From: Pseudogulbenkiania subflava DSM 22618
Lineage (GTDB): Bacteria > Pseudomonadota > Gammaproteobacteria > Burkholderiales > Chromobacteriaceae
DNA: 64,000 nucleotides
Reading direction: 5' to 3'
Assembly: GCF_900177275.1 (NCBI RefSeq)
Contig: NZ_FXAG01000008.1
Span: 1 to 64,000 of the forward strand
Shown: positions 21,644 to 30,749 of the stretch, piece by piece
How the letters are laid out: every line of letters starts with the position of its first letter
Position numbering within the stretch: position 1 is the stretch's first letter
The notes under the pieces: generated by a model
What the model was told of the DNA's origin: nothing
What the model saw: the letters and a program-made list of their open reading frames with translations, nothing else
Databases searched by the model: none
Translations under genes and position numbers: made by a program

Positions 21644-22378
21644 ATGGACAAGCAGACGCATTTCGGTTTCAAGACGGTCGATGAGAGCGAAAAAGCCGGC
21701 AAGGTGGCCGAGGTATTCCATTCGGTGGCCAAGAAGTACGACGTGATGAACGACCTGATGTCCGGTGGCCTGCACCGGGTATGGAAGCACTTCACCCTGA
21801 ACACCGCCGGCGTCAAGCCGGGCGACAAGGTGCTGGACATCGCCGGCGGTACCGGCGACCTGTCGCGCGGTTGGGTGCAGCGCGTCGGCAAGACCGGTGA
21901 AGTATGGCTGACCGACATCAACAGCTCGATGCTGACCGTGGGGCGCGACCGCCTGCTCGACGAAGGCATCATGCTGCCGGTGGCGCTGGCCGACGGCGAG
22001 AAGCTGCCGTTCCCGGATAACTACTTCAACCTGGTGTCGGTGGCGTTCGGCCTGCGCAACATGACGCACAAGGATGCCGCGCTGAAGGAGATGCACCGCG
22101 TGCTGAAGCCGGGCGGCAAGCTGCTGGTGCTGGAATTTTCCAAGGTATGGAAGCCGCTGTCGCCGTTCTACGACCTGTACTCGTTCAAGGCGCTGCCGAT
22201 CATGGGCAAGCTGGTCGCCAACGACGCCGAGAGCTATCAGTACCTGGCCGAGTCGATCCGCATGCATCCGGACCAGGAAACCCTGAAGCAGATGATGCTG
22301 GAAGCCGGTTTCGGCAAGGTCGACTACCACAACCTGTCGGCTGGCGTGGTCGCCTTGCACAAGGGCTACAAGTTCTGA
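21644..22378 (+). CDS. ubiE: ubiquinone/menaquinone C-methyltransferase
   Basis: A 244-residue SAM-dependent methyltransferase acting on the demethylated quinone ring in ubiquinone (and, where present, menaquinone) synthesis. [20 protein letters not shown] opens the protein, the SAM-binding [12 protein letters not shown] is near 66, and [17 protein letters not shown] near 129 and the C-terminal [17 protein letters not shown] are UbiE signatures. ubiJ and ubiB follow after an inserted exporter gene. Confidence 0.97.
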   Translation: MDKQTHFGFKTVDESEKAGKVAEVFHSVAKKYDVMNDLMSGGLHRVWKHFTLNTAGVKPGDKVLDIAGGTGDLSRGWVQRVGKTGEVWLTDINSSMLTVGRDRLLDEGIMLPVALADGEKLPFPDNYFNLVSVAFGLRNMTHKDAALKEMHRVLKPGGKLLVLEFSKVWKPLSPFYDLYSFKALPIMGKLVANDAESYQYLAESIRMHPDQETLKQMMLEAGFGKVDYHNLSAGVVALHKGYKF

Positions 22379-22383
22379 GCGCC

Positions 22384-23007
22384 ATGGACGGCATTACCAA
22401 CCTGTGGGCCTTCGTCGCGGCCGGCTTTCTGCTCAACGTCACGCCGGGGCCGGACACCTTCTACATCCTCGGACGCAGCACCGCGCAGGGGCGATCGGCC
22501 GGGCTGTTGTCGGCGCTGGGGATCGGTCTAGGGAGCGTGGGGCATACGCTGCTGGCGGCGTTCGGCCTGTCGGCGATCCTGGCGACCTCGGCCACGGCCT
22601 TCCTGCTGGTGAAACTGCTGGGGGCGGCGTACCTGATGTGGCTGGGGGTGAAGATGCTGAAGAGCGGCGGCGGTGTCGACGCGCTGCCGACGCCCACCGC
22701 GGCCGATGGCTGGCGCGTGTTGCGCGAGGCCTGTCTGACCAACTTGTTCAACCCCAAGGTGGCGCTGTTTTTCCTCGCCTTCCTGCCGCAGTTCGTCAAG
22801 CCCGGCGCCGGTGCCACGTCGTTCGTGATCTTGGGCCTCGCCTTCGTCGCTACCGGGCTGGTGTGGTGCTGCGGTCTGGCACTGCTGGCGGCGCGCCTGG
22901 GCGCGTGGCTGCGGCGCAGTGGCGTGTCGCGCCGGCTCGACCGGGTCTGTGGCGGGTTGTTCATGGCGCTGGGAGTGAACCTGCTGTTTGCCCGGCTGAA
23001 AGCCTGA
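22384..23007 (+). CDS. LysE/RhtB-family amino-acid exporter
   Basis: 207 residues with about six hydrophobic segments. The N-terminal NVTPGPDTFYILGRS is the LysE/RhtB signature, followed by GSVGHTLLAAFGLSAIL and the central TNLFNPKVALFFLAFLPQF block. Such proteins export amino acids or metabolites across the inner membrane. It starts 5 bp after ubiE and is separated from ubiJ by 105 bp, so it interrupts the usual ubiE-ubiJ-ubiB order. Substrate unknown. Confidence 0.88.
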   Translation: MDGITNLWAFVAAGFLLNVTPGPDTFYILGRSTAQGRSAGLLSALGIGLGSVGHTLLAAFGLSAILATSATAFLLVKLLGAAYLMWLGVKMLKSGGGVDALPTPTAADGWRVLREACLTNLFNPKVALFFLAFLPQFVKPGAGATSFVILGLAFVATGLVWCCGLALLAARLGAWLRRSGVSRRLDRVCGGLFMALGVNLLFARLKA

Positions 23008-23112
23008 GTCCGGCCGGCAGGCCCCAGCGTCGTCCGACGATGTCGCGCGGCGGTCGTGTCCAAGCGCCGGAGCCTGGCCGACGTCGCGGTCGTAAATACT
23101 AAGGATAGTGAG

Positions 23113-23691
23113 ATGAAGCTCCAGATTGCCGCCTTCAACCATGTGCTGAACCAGCACCCGGCGGTGCGCGACGAACTCACCCGCTTCTCCGGCCGGCGCG
23201 TGGCCATCATGCTGCCGCCGCTGGCGGTGAGCGGCGTGATCACCGAGGACGGCTGGCTTGCCGCCTGCGAGGGCGAACCGGAGGCGGTGATACGCCTCAA
23301 GCACAGTGTGGCACTGGCGACGCTCAGCGGCCGTCAGCCCGATCTGGCCGACATCACGCTGGAGGGCGACACCGACCTCGCCACCGCCGTGGCGCGGCTC
23401 GTTGGCGGACTCAAGTGGGACGCGGCCGAGGACCTGTCTCGCGTGGTCGGCGACGTCGCCGCCAGCCGCCTGGAAAAGCTGGCGCGCGGCATGCTGGGCT
23501 TCAAGGGCGAGATCGCCTGGCGTCTGGCCGAAAACTGGATCGAGCACCTGCGCGAGGAAGCGCCGCTGCTGGCCAAGAAGTCACAGGTGGACGGTTTCGT
23601 CCACGCCGTAGACATGCTGCGCGATGACGCCGCACGGCTGGAGAAGCGCCTGTTGGCGCTGGAAGCCGCCATCAATCAGAAAAACTCTTAA
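23113..23691 (+). CDS. ubiJ: ubiquinone biosynthesis accessory factor UbiJ
   Basis: 192 residues with an SCP2-like lipid-binding domain in the N-terminal half (INHVLNQHP-like start FNHVLNQHPAV, then LPPLAVSGVITEDGWL and VALATLSG). A helical C-terminal tail ends in a coiled-coil-like segment (LRDDAARLEKRLLALEAAI). UbiJ holds ubiquinone intermediates in the soluble Ubi complex. The start at MKLQIAAF follows AAGGATAGTGAG. Position between ubiE and ubiB supports the name. Confidence 0.9.
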   Translation: MKLQIAAFNHVLNQHPAVRDELTRFSGRRVAIMLPPLAVSGVITEDGWLAACEGEPEAVIRLKHSVALATLSGRQPDLADITLEGDTDLATAVARLVGGLKWDAAEDLSRVVGDVAASRLEKLARGMLGFKGEIAWRLAENWIEHLREEAPLLAKKSQVDGFVHAVDMLRDDAARLEKRLLALEAAINQKNS

Positions 23692-23706
23692 GGCAACCTG
23701 CCGATC

Positions 23707-25233
23707 ATGCGGATTTCGCGTTTCATCAAGATCGTTTCCACCTTCTACCGTTACGGCCTCGACGATTTTTTCGAGGGCCATTCCCGGCTCGGTTTCGTCC
23801 ATACCCTGTTCCGCTTCTGCCCGCTGCGCCGCGACACCTCGGCGCCGCTGCCCCAGCGCGTGCGCGAGGCGCTGGAGAGCCTGGGGCCGATCTTCGTCAA
23901 GTTCGGGCAGGTGCTGTCGACCCGGCGCGACCTGTTGCCGCCGGACTACGCCGACGAGCTGGCGCGGCTGCAAGACAAGGTGCCGCCGTTCGACGGCGAA
24001 CTGGCGCGCCAGGTCATCGAGCAGAGCTTCGGCCGTACGGTCGACAGTCTGTACGCCGACTTTAACGACGTGCCGGTGGCGAGCGCCTCGGTGGCGCAGG
24101 TGCACAAGGCCTGGCTGAAACTGCCGGATGGCAGCAAGGGCAGGGAAGTGGCGGTCAAGGTGCTGCGCCCCGGCATCCAGCCGGTGATCGAGCAGGACCT
24201 GGCGCTGATGCGCACGCTGGCGGGCTGGGTCGAGCGCTTCTTCGTCGACGGCAAGCGCCTCAAGCCGCGCGAAGTGGTCGGGGAGTTCGACAAGTACCTG
24301 CACGACGAGCTCGACATGATGCACGAGGCGGCCAACGCTTCGCAGCTGCGCCGCAACTTCACCGACTCCGACCAACTGATCGTGCCCGAGGTGTTCTACG
24401 ACTACACCACGCGCGAGGTGCTGACGCTGGAGTGGATGCACGGTACTCCGATCTCGCAGATCGAGCGGCTGCGCGAGCAGGGCATCGACCTGAAGAAGCT
24501 GTCCCGCTTCGGCGTCGAGATCTTCTTCACCCAGGTGTTCCGCCACGGCTTCTTCCACGCCGACATGCACCCCGGCAACATCTTCGTGGCGCCGGACGGG
24601 CGCTACATCGCGCTCGACTTCGGCATCGTCGGTTCGCTCACCGACGTCGACAAGCATTACCTGGCGGTCAACTTCCTCGCCTTCTTCAACCGCGACTACC
24701 ACCGCGTCGCCACCGCCCACATCGAGTCGGGCTGGGTGCCGAAAGACACCCGCGCCGAAGAGCTGGAAGCCGCGGTACGCACCGTGTGCGAGCCGATCTT
24801 CGAGAAGCCGCTGTCCGAGATTTCGTTCGGTCTGGTATTGCTGCGCCTGTTTGAGACCAGCCGCCGCTTCAACGTCGAGATCCAGCCGCAGCTGGTGTTG
24901 CTGCAGAAGACGCTGCTCAACATCGAAGGGCTGGGGCGCCAGCTCGATCCCAATCTCGACCTGTGGGATACCGCCAAGCCCTTCCTGACCAAGTGGATGA
25001 ACGAGCAGATCGGCTGGCGTGGCCTGATCAAGACGCTGCGCCACGAGGCACCGCAGTGGGCCACCACGCTGCCGACGCTGCCGCGCCGCCTCAACGAGGC
25101 GCTCTCGGCCAGCCGCGGCGAGCTCCTGATCGAGGGGTACATGCACCTGATGCGCGAGCAGAAAAAGCAAAACTTCCGGCTGACGCTGATCGCGCTGCTG
25201 CTGGGGGCGCTGCTGCTGCGCGATTTTCTGTGA
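23707..25233 (+). CDS. ubiB: ubiquinone biosynthesis regulatory ATPase/kinase UbiB
   Basis: A 508-residue ABC1/ADCK-family atypical kinase needed for ubiquinone synthesis. The KxGQ motif is in [16 protein letters not shown] (about 60-75), and the VAVKVLRPG nucleotide-binding lysine is near 151. [23 protein letters not shown] near 284-308 holds the catalytic loop and metal-binding Asp. Two hydrophobic C-terminal helices ([17 protein letters not shown]) anchor it to the membrane, as expected. Confidence 0.95.
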   Translation: MRISRFIKIVSTFYRYGLDDFFEGHSRLGFVHTLFRFCPLRRDTSAPLPQRVREALESLGPIFVKFGQVLSTRRDLLPPDYADELARLQDKVPPFDGELARQVIEQSFGRTVDSLYADFNDVPVASASVAQVHKAWLKLPDGSKGREVAVKVLRPGIQPVIEQDLALMRTLAGWVERFFVDGKRLKPREVVGEFDKYLHDELDMMHEAANASQLRRNFTDSDQLIVPEVFYDYTTREVLTLEWMHGTPISQIERLREQGIDLKKLSRFGVEIFFTQVFRHGFFHADMHPGNIFVAPDGRYIALDFGIVGSLTDVDKHYLAVNFLAFFNRDYHRVATAHIESGWVPKDTRAEELEAAVRTVCEPIFEKPLSEISFGLVLLRLFETSRRFNVEIQPQLVLLQKTLLNIEGLGRQLDPNLDLWDTAKPFLTKWMNEQIGWRGLIKTLRHEAPQWATTLPTLPRRLNEALSASRGELLIEGYMHLMREQKKQNFRLTLIALLLGALLLRDFL

Positions 25234-25349
25234 GCCAAATGCCTTCACGCTGAGGCGCGGGCCGTGCGCCAGCGGCCTGAACCCGACAGGGGGGCTGTTG
25301 ATGGCCTGACCCCTGCCTGAACAGTCCTTCTGCCGCCTGCCGTTGCGAG

Positions 25350-25360
25350 GTTGGCCGAAG
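25350..25360 (+). repeat. GTTGGCCGAAG motif (intergenic, after ubiB)
   Basis: Exact 11-mer about 120 bp after the ubiB stop, upstream of the AhpD-like gene. It stands alone, without an inverted partner. Confidence 0.75.
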
Positions 25361-25375
25361 GGCTTGTTTTTCGCC

Positions 25376-25418
25376 AATCGATTAAGTAAATTATATAATG
25401 TAATTTTCTTAAACGATT
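25376..25418 (+). promoter_or_regulatory. 43-bp near-palindromic operator centred on a -10 box
   Basis: Left arm 25376-25393 and right arm 25401-25418 match at 16 of 18 positions (both contain AATCG, TTAAG and AAATTA or their complements). The 7-base centre plus flank is TATAATG, a perfect -10 at 25394-25399. A dimeric repressor bound here would directly block RNA polymerase. The downstream gene is the AhpD-like CDS at 25428, whose ATG is 29 bp past the -10. The AT-rich block contrasts strongly with its surroundings. Confidence 0.75.
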
Positions 25419-25427
25419 GGGTGGATC

Positions 25428-25808
25428 ATGAGTCACAATTACCAGGAACTGGCTTCGGTCATCGGCAGCAAGGTGGCGGAACTGCGCCGCGAAATCCCGG
25501 AAACCATGAAGGGCTTCGGCCAGATGAGTCGGACGGCGCATCACGACGGCGCGCTGTCCAACAAGAGCAAGGAGCTGATCGCGCTGGCGATCGGCATCGC
25601 CAGCCGCTGCCAGGGCTGCCTGGCGTTTCACGCCAAGGCGCTGGTCGAGCTGGGCTGCAGCCGTGCCGAGTTTCTGGAAATGCTGCAGGTGGCGGTGTAC
25701 ATGGGAGGAGGGCCGTCGCTGATGACGGCGGCCGAGGCACTGATGGCCTACGAGTCGTTCGGCGGGCAACACGCCGCGCAAGCGGCGCGGGAAGCCGCCG
25801 TGCTGTGA
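25428..25808 (+). CDS. carboxymuconolactone decarboxylase / AhpD-like protein
   Basis: A 126-residue all-helical protein of the CMD/AhpD family. FGQMSRTAHHDGALSNKSKELIALAIGIASRC leads to the redox motif CQGCLAFHAKAL (cysteines at about 63 and 66), then MGGGPSLMTAAEAL. The CxxC with following His is the AhpD peroxidase-type active site, so a role in peroxide or electrophile defence is likely. The gene stands alone behind a palindromic promoter, which implies tight control by an unlinked regulator. Confidence 0.85.
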   Translation: MSHNYQELASVIGSKVAELRREIPETMKGFGQMSRTAHHDGALSNKSKELIALAIGIASRCQGCLAFHAKALVELGCSRAEFLEMLQVAVYMGGGPSLMTAAEALMAYESFGGQHAAQAAREAAVL

Positions 25809-25834
25809 CGGCCGCGGCCTGCTGCCTGATGCGC

Positions 25835-25868
25835 AAACGCCGCCCCCTGCGACGGGAAGCGGCGTTTT
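25835..25868. terminator. bidirectional terminator
   Basis: AAACGCCGC (25835-25843) and GCGGCGTTT (25859-25867) form a 9-bp stem with a 15-base loop between two convergent genes. The T run is short (TTTT). Confidence 0.6.
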
Positions 25869-25894
25869 GCCGTGTTACGGAGCGGGGAAGCGAA

Positions 25895-26260
25895 TCAGCT
25901 GAACAGCGCGACGATCACGCGGCGGTCTTCCGCCAGCAGAATGTTATAGGTGCGGCAGGCAGCCTGGGTGTCCATCACCTCGACCCCGATGCCAGCGTTG
26001 GTCAGCACCGCGGTCAGGCGCGGGTGGGGGAAGCGCAGGCGCGCGCCGCTGCCGAACAGCACCACTTCCGGCGCCAGGTCGAGTAGCACGGCAAAATGCT
26101 CGCTGGCCAGTTCCTCGAAGCTGGCCGGCGCCCATGGCAGCACCTCGTCCGGGGTCACGACAAGGTTGCCGTCGTGGCGGACCTGGTTGATCAGGACATG
26201 GCCTTCGCCGTAGCCGGTGAACAGATTGCGGCCTTGGCCGCTGGCTTGATGCAGTTTCAT
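25895..26260 (-). CDS. Mth938-domain (DUF498) protein
   Basis: A 121-residue protein of the Mth938-like/DUF498 family, related to human NDUFAF3. The pattern YGEGHVLINQVRHDGNLVVTPDEVLPW, then PEVVLFGSGARLRFPHPRL, then GIGVEVMDTQAACRTYNIL is characteristic. Function in bacteria is not established; several members sit near Sec or quinone genes. It is divergent from alaA. Confidence 0.85.
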   Translation of the reverse strand: MKLHQASGQGRNLFTGYGEGHVLINQVRHDGNLVVTPDEVLPWAPASFEELASEHFAVLLDLAPEVVLFGSGARLRFPHPRLTAVLTNAGIGVEVMDTQAACRTYNILLAEDRRVIVALFS

Positions 26261-26477
26261 GGGGAGCTTCCTGAGCCGGGTTTTGCTGCTAGTGCAGTGC
26301 ACCACGTATTGGGATAGGATTATACCTTGACCCGCCGCCAAGGACGACCGCCGGTATCGCACCGGTGCCGCCGTGTTTGCCGCACCCAGGGGATGAATCT
26401 TGAACGAACACTCACCGCGTCGCCGCAAACGGGCCAAGGGTTCCGGCGGGCGGAATGCCACGGTAAACGACACTGCC

Positions 26478-27707
26478 ATGCAGCCTGTACACAAATCACA
26501 AAAACTCGCCAACGTCTGCTACGACATCCGCGGCCCGGTCCTCGAGCACGCCAAGAAGATGGAAGACGAAGGCCACCGCATCATCAAGCTCAACATCGGC
26601 AACCCGGCCCCGTTCGGCTTCTTCGCCCCGGACGAGATCATCGAGGATGTGATCTCCAACCTGCCGGACGCCTCGGGCTATTCCGACTCCAAGGGCCTGT
26701 TCGCCGCGCGCAAGGCGATCATGCACTACGCCCAGCAGAAGCAGCTGCCCAACGTGGCGATGGAGGACATCTACATCGGCAACGGCGCGTCCGAGCTGAT
26801 CGTGATGGTGATGCAGGCGCTGCTCGACACCGGCGACGAAGTGCTGGTGCCGGCGCCGGACTACCCGCTGTGGACCGCCGCGGTCAGCCTAGCCGGCGGC
26901 AAGGCGGTGCATTACGTGTGCGACGAGGACGCCGGCTGGTTCCCCGACATCGAGGACATCCGCGCCAAGATCAACGCCAACACCCGCGCCATCGTCGTCA
27001 TCAACCCCAACAATCCGACCGGAGCCGTTTATCCGCCGGAGCTGCTGGCCCAGATCGTCGAACTGGCGCGCCAGCACCAGCTGATCATCTACGCCGACGA
27101 AATCTACGACAAGGTGCTGTACGACGAGGTACGCCACACCTCGATCGCCAGCCTGGCACCGGACGTGCTGTGCGTCACGCTCAACGGCCTGTCCAAGAAC
27201 TATCGCGCCTGCGGCTACCGCGCCGGCTGGATGGTCCTGTCGGGCGAGAAGAAGCACGCGCACGACTACATCGAAGGCCTCAACATGCTGGCCTCGATGC
27301 GCTTGTGCGCCAACGTGCCGGCGCAGTTCGCCATCCAGACCGCGTTGGGCGGCTACCAGAGCATCAACGATCTGGTGGCACCGGGCGGCCGGCTGGCGCG
27401 CCAGCGGGATCTGGCGCACGAACTCCTGACCGCCATTCCCGGCGTCAGCTGCGTCAAGCCGCAGGGGGCGCTCTACCTGTTCCCGCGCCTCGACCCCAAG
27501 ATCTACCCGATCAGCGACGACCAGCAGTTCATCCTCGAGCTCTTGCAGGAAGAAAAGGTGCTGCTGGTGCAGGGCTCCGGGTTCAACTGGATCGCCCCGG
27601 ACCATTTCCGCGTGGTGTTCCTGCCCAACAGCGACGACCTGATCGAAGCCATCGGTCGCATCGCCCGCTTCCTCGAAAGCTACCGCAAGCGTCACGGTAC
27701 CGACTAG
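26478..27707 (+). CDS. alaA: alanine-synthesising transaminase AlaA
   Basis: A 409-residue PLP-dependent class I aminotransferase, glutamate-pyruvate type. SQKLANVCYDIRGPVLEHA and LNIGNPAPFGFFAPDE open the protein. INPNNPTGAVY near 175, DEIYDKVLYD near 206 and the PLP lysine in NGLSKNYRACGYRAGW near 237 are present. The start at MQPVHKSQ gives the AlaA length; an upstream TTG at 26400 would add 26 basic residues and is less likely. It precedes hom and thrC, with a terminator between. Confidence 0.92.
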   Translation: MQPVHKSQKLANVCYDIRGPVLEHAKKMEDEGHRIIKLNIGNPAPFGFFAPDEIIEDVISNLPDASGYSDSKGLFAARKAIMHYAQQKQLPNVAMEDIYIGNGASELIVMVMQALLDTGDEVLVPAPDYPLWTAAVSLAGGKAVHYVCDEDAGWFPDIEDIRAKINANTRAIVVINPNNPTGAVYPPELLAQIVELARQHQLIIYADEIYDKVLYDEVRHTSIASLAPDVLCVTLNGLSKNYRACGYRAGWMVLSGEKKHAHDYIEGLNMLASMRLCANVPAQFAIQTALGGYQSINDLVAPGGRLARQRDLAHELLTAIPGVSCVKPQGALYLFPRLDPKIYPISDDQQFILELLQEEKVLLVQGSGFNWIAPDHFRVVFLPNSDDLIEAIGRIARFLESYRKRHGTD

Positions 27708-27776
27708 GCTCAAGTTTTAGCGTTACAACGGCCATGATCGTGGCACAATGGACCGCGCAGTACGGCAGTAAAGCAG

Positions 27777-27799
27777 GGGGCCGGCAGGCCCCTTTTTTT
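27777..27799 (+). terminator. alaA terminator
   Basis: GGGGCC-GGCA-GGCCCC stem followed directly by TTTTTTT (27793-27799). Confidence 0.9.
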
Positions 27800-27901
27800 A
27801 TCGGCGCAGGACCCAGCGGCAAGCGTATTACGCCCTTGCCGGTAGGCCTTGAGCCGGGGACTCATAAAAAAATCTGACACCATTCAATATCAGGAGATGC
27901 C

Positions 27902-29212
27902 ATGCAGCCGATCAACATTGGTCTGATGGGAGTAGGGACGGTCGGTGGCGGTACCGCCACCGTGCTCAAACGCAACGCTGAGGAAATCAGCCGCCGTGCC
28001 GGTCGTGAGATCCGTCTGTTCATGGCGGCCAACCGCGATCTGGAACGCGCGCGTGAAGTGGTCGGTCCGGACGTGCCGGTGGTCGACGACGCCATGCAGA
28101 TCGTCAACCACCCCGATGTCGATATCGTGGTCGAGCTGATCGGCGGCGACACCATCGCCAAGGAGCTGGTGCTCAAGGCCATCGAGAACGGCAAGCACGT
28201 AGTCACCGCCAACAAGAAACTGCTGGCCGTGCACGGCAACGAGATCTTCGCCCGCGCCCAGGAAAAGGGTGTGATGGTAGCGTTCGAAGCCGCCGTGGCC
28301 GGCGGCATCCCGATCATCAAGGCGCTGCGCGAAGGCCTGTCGGCCAACCGCATCGAATGGATCGCCGGCATCATCAACGGCACCTCCAACTTCATTCTGA
28401 CCGAAATGCGCGACAAGGGCTCGAGCTTCGCCGACGTGCTGGCCGAGGCGCAGCGCCTGGGCTATGCCGAAGCCGACCCGACCTTCGACATCGAAGGCCA
28501 CGACGCCGGCCACAAGCTCACCATCATGGCGTCCATCGCCTTCGGCATTCCGATGCAGTTCGACAAGTGCTACCTGGAAGGCATCAGCCAGCTCGACGGC
28601 CGCGACATCAAGTACGCCGAGGAACTGGGCTACCGCGTCAAGCTGCTGGGCCTGACCCGCCGCACCGATGCCGGCATCGAGCTGCGCGTACACCCGACGC
28701 TGATCCCGGAAGACCGCCTGATCGCCAACGTCAACGGCGTGATGAACGCGGTGATGGCCAAGGGCGACGCCATCGGCCCGACCCTGTACTACGGTGCCGG
28801 TGCCGGTGCGCTGCCGACCGCGTCCGCCGTGGTGGCCGATATCGTCGACGTGGCCCGTCTGCTCACCGCCGATCCCGAGCACCGCGTGCCGCACCTGGCG
28901 TTCCAGCCGGACCGTCTGCAGGATACCCCGATCCTGCCGATCGACGAGATTCACAGCTCCTACTACCTGCGTATCGCCGCGGCCGACCGTACCGGCGTAC
29001 TGGCCGAGATCACCCGTCTCCTGGCCGACAACGGCATCTCGATCGAGGCGCTGATCCAGAAGGGCGCGGATGCCGACGGCTCCGCCGAAGTGGTGATCCT
29101 GACTCACCGCGTGCAGGAGAAGCAGGTCAACCGTGCCATCGCCTCCATCGAGGCGCTGGATAGCGTGGCAGGCAAGGTGGTGCGTCTGCGCATGGAAGAA
29201 CTCAACGGCTGA
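27902..29212 (+). CDS. hom: homoserine dehydrogenase
   Basis: A 436-residue enzyme reducing aspartate semialdehyde to homoserine. The NAD(P)-binding GLMGVGTVGGGTA is at residues 5-17, ANKKLLAVHG near 103, and the catalytic-domain blocks FEAAVAGGIPIIKALREGL near 125 and GTSNFILTEM near 161 follow. A C-terminal ACT domain (RIAAADRTGVLAEITRLL, about 355-430) suggests feedback control by threonine. RBS AGGAG lies 6 bp before the ATG. thrC follows after 11 bp. Confidence 0.97.
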   Translation: MQPINIGLMGVGTVGGGTATVLKRNAEEISRRAGREIRLFMAANRDLERAREVVGPDVPVVDDAMQIVNHPDVDIVVELIGGDTIAKELVLKAIENGKHVVTANKKLLAVHGNEIFARAQEKGVMVAFEAAVAGGIPIIKALREGLSANRIEWIAGIINGTSNFILTEMRDKGSSFADVLAEAQRLGYAEADPTFDIEGHDAGHKLTIMASIAFGIPMQFDKCYLEGISQLDGRDIKYAEELGYRVKLLGLTRRTDAGIELRVHPTLIPEDRLIANVNGVMNAVMAKGDAIGPTLYYGAGAGALPTASAVVADIVDVARLLTADPEHRVPHLAFQPDRLQDTPILPIDEIHSSYYLRIAAADRTGVLAEITRLLADNGISIEALIQKGADADGSAEVVILTHRVQEKQVNRAIASIEALDSVAGKVVRLRMEELNG

Positions 29213-29223
29213 ACGGAACCCCT

Positions 29224-30630
29224 ATGCATTACATCAGCACCCGCGGCGGCATGCAGCCGCTGCCGTTTTCCGACACCATCCTGATGGGCTTGGCGCCGGA
29301 TGGTGGTCTCGCGCTGCCGGAGCATTACCCGCAGATCGGCCGTGAACAGCTCGACGCCTGGCGCGGTCTCTCCTACGCCGAGCTGGCGTTCGAGGTGATC
29401 CGCCTGTTTGCCACCGACATTCCCGAAGCCGACCTCAAGGATATCGTCAGCCGCACCTACACCGCCGAGGTGTACGGCTCGGCCGAGATCACCCCGGTCA
29501 AGCGCCTCAAGGACGGCCTGGTCATTCTGGAACTGTCCAACGGCCCCACGCTGGCGTTCAAGGACATGGCCATGCAGTTCCTCGGCAACCTGTTCGAGTA
29601 CGTGCTGGCCAAGAAGGGTGAAGAGCTCAACATCGTCGGCGCCACCTCCGGCGACACCGGCTCAGCGGCCGAATACGCGATGCGCGGCAAGGCCGGCATC
29701 AACGTGTTCATGCTGAGCCCGGACGGCCTGATGAGCCCGTTCCAGCGCGCGCAGATGTACAGCCTGCAGGACGAGAACATCCACAACATCGCCATCAAGG
29801 GCATGTTCGACGATTGCCAGGACATCGTGAAGGCGGTGCAGAACGATCACGCCTTCAAGGCGCGCCACAAGGTCGGCACGGTCAACTCGATCAACTGGGC
29901 GCGCGTGGTGGCGCAGGTGGTGTACTACTTCAAGGGCTACTTCAACGCCACCGCCAGCAACGACGAGCAGGTCAGCTTCTGCGTGCCGTCCGGCAACTTC
30001 GGCAACGTCTGCGCCGGTCACATCGCCCGCCAGATGGGGCTGCCGGTGGAGCGCCTGATCGTTGCCACCAACGAGAACGACGTGCTCGACGAGTTCTTCC
30101 GCACCGGCGTCTACCGCCCGCGCGGCACCGCCAACACCTGGGTCACCTCCAGCCCGTCGATGGACATCTCCAAGGCGTCCAACTTCGAGCGCTTCGTGTT
30201 CGACCTGGTCGGCCGCGACGCGGCCAAGGTGCGCGAACTGTGGGCCAAGGTGGACTCGGGCGAGGGCTTCGACCTGTCGGCCCAGCTGGCTGCGACCCGC
30301 GAGCAATTCGGCTTCGCCTCCGGCAAGAGCACCCATGCCGACCGCCTGGCAACGATCCGCCAGGTCGATCGTGAAGACGGCGTGGTGGTGGATACCCACA
30401 CCGCCGACGGCATCAAGGTGGCACGCGACGTGCGCCGGCCAGGCGAGACCGTGGTCTGCCTGGAAACCGCCCTGCCGGCCAAGTTCGCCGACACCATCCG
30501 CGAGGCGCTGGACCGCGATCCGCCGCGCCCGGCCGGTTTCGACGGCATCGAGAACCTGCCGCAGCGCGTGACGGTGTTCGATGCCGACGCCGCCGCGGTG
30601 AAAGACTTCATCGAGGCCGCACTGGCCTGA
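29224..30630 (+). CDS. thrC: threonine synthase
   Basis: A 468-residue PLP enzyme that makes threonine from O-phosphohomoserine. The N-terminal MHYISTRGGMQPLPFSD, the PLP lysine in GPTLAFKDMAMQFLGN near 112 and the phosphate-binding GATSGDTGSAAEYAMRG near 139 identify the proteobacterial long-form ThrC. hom and thrC probably form one operon that ends at a strong terminator. No thrB kinase gene is next to them. Confidence 0.97.
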   Translation: MHYISTRGGMQPLPFSDTILMGLAPDGGLALPEHYPQIGREQLDAWRGLSYAELAFEVIRLFATDIPEADLKDIVSRTYTAEVYGSAEITPVKRLKDGLVILELSNGPTLAFKDMAMQFLGNLFEYVLAKKGEELNIVGATSGDTGSAAEYAMRGKAGINVFMLSPDGLMSPFQRAQMYSLQDENIHNIAIKGMFDDCQDIVKAVQNDHAFKARHKVGTVNSINWARVVAQVVYYFKGYFNATASNDEQVSFCVPSGNFGNVCAGHIARQMGLPVERLIVATNENDVLDEFFRTGVYRPRGTANTWVTSSPSMDISKASNFERFVFDLVGRDAAKVRELWAKVDSGEGFDLSAQLAATREQFGFASGKSTHADRLATIRQVDREDGVVVDTHTADGIKVARDVRRPGETVVCLETALPAKFADTIREALDRDPPRPAGFDGIENLPQRVTVFDADAAAVKDFIEAALA

Positions 30631-30650
30631 GCCGGCACGACTCGATGACT

Positions 30651-30683
30651 CGATCAAGGCCCCGTAAGGGGCCTTGATCGTTT
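30651..30683 (+). terminator. hom-thrC terminator
   Basis: CGATCAAGGCCCC (30651-30663) and GGGGCCTTGATCG (30668-30680) form a perfect 13-bp stem, followed by TTT. Confidence 0.88.
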
Positions 30684-30749
30684 CCGGGATGGGGTTGCCG
30701 TCTGCCGAGGCGCCCTCCACCCGGCGATTTCTCGGGTAGAATGAGGCAC

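Noticed and set aside
26400-26477. Upstream TTG start of alaA
   Set aside because: It would add 26 mostly basic residues not expected in AlaA; the ATG at 26478 gives the normal length.
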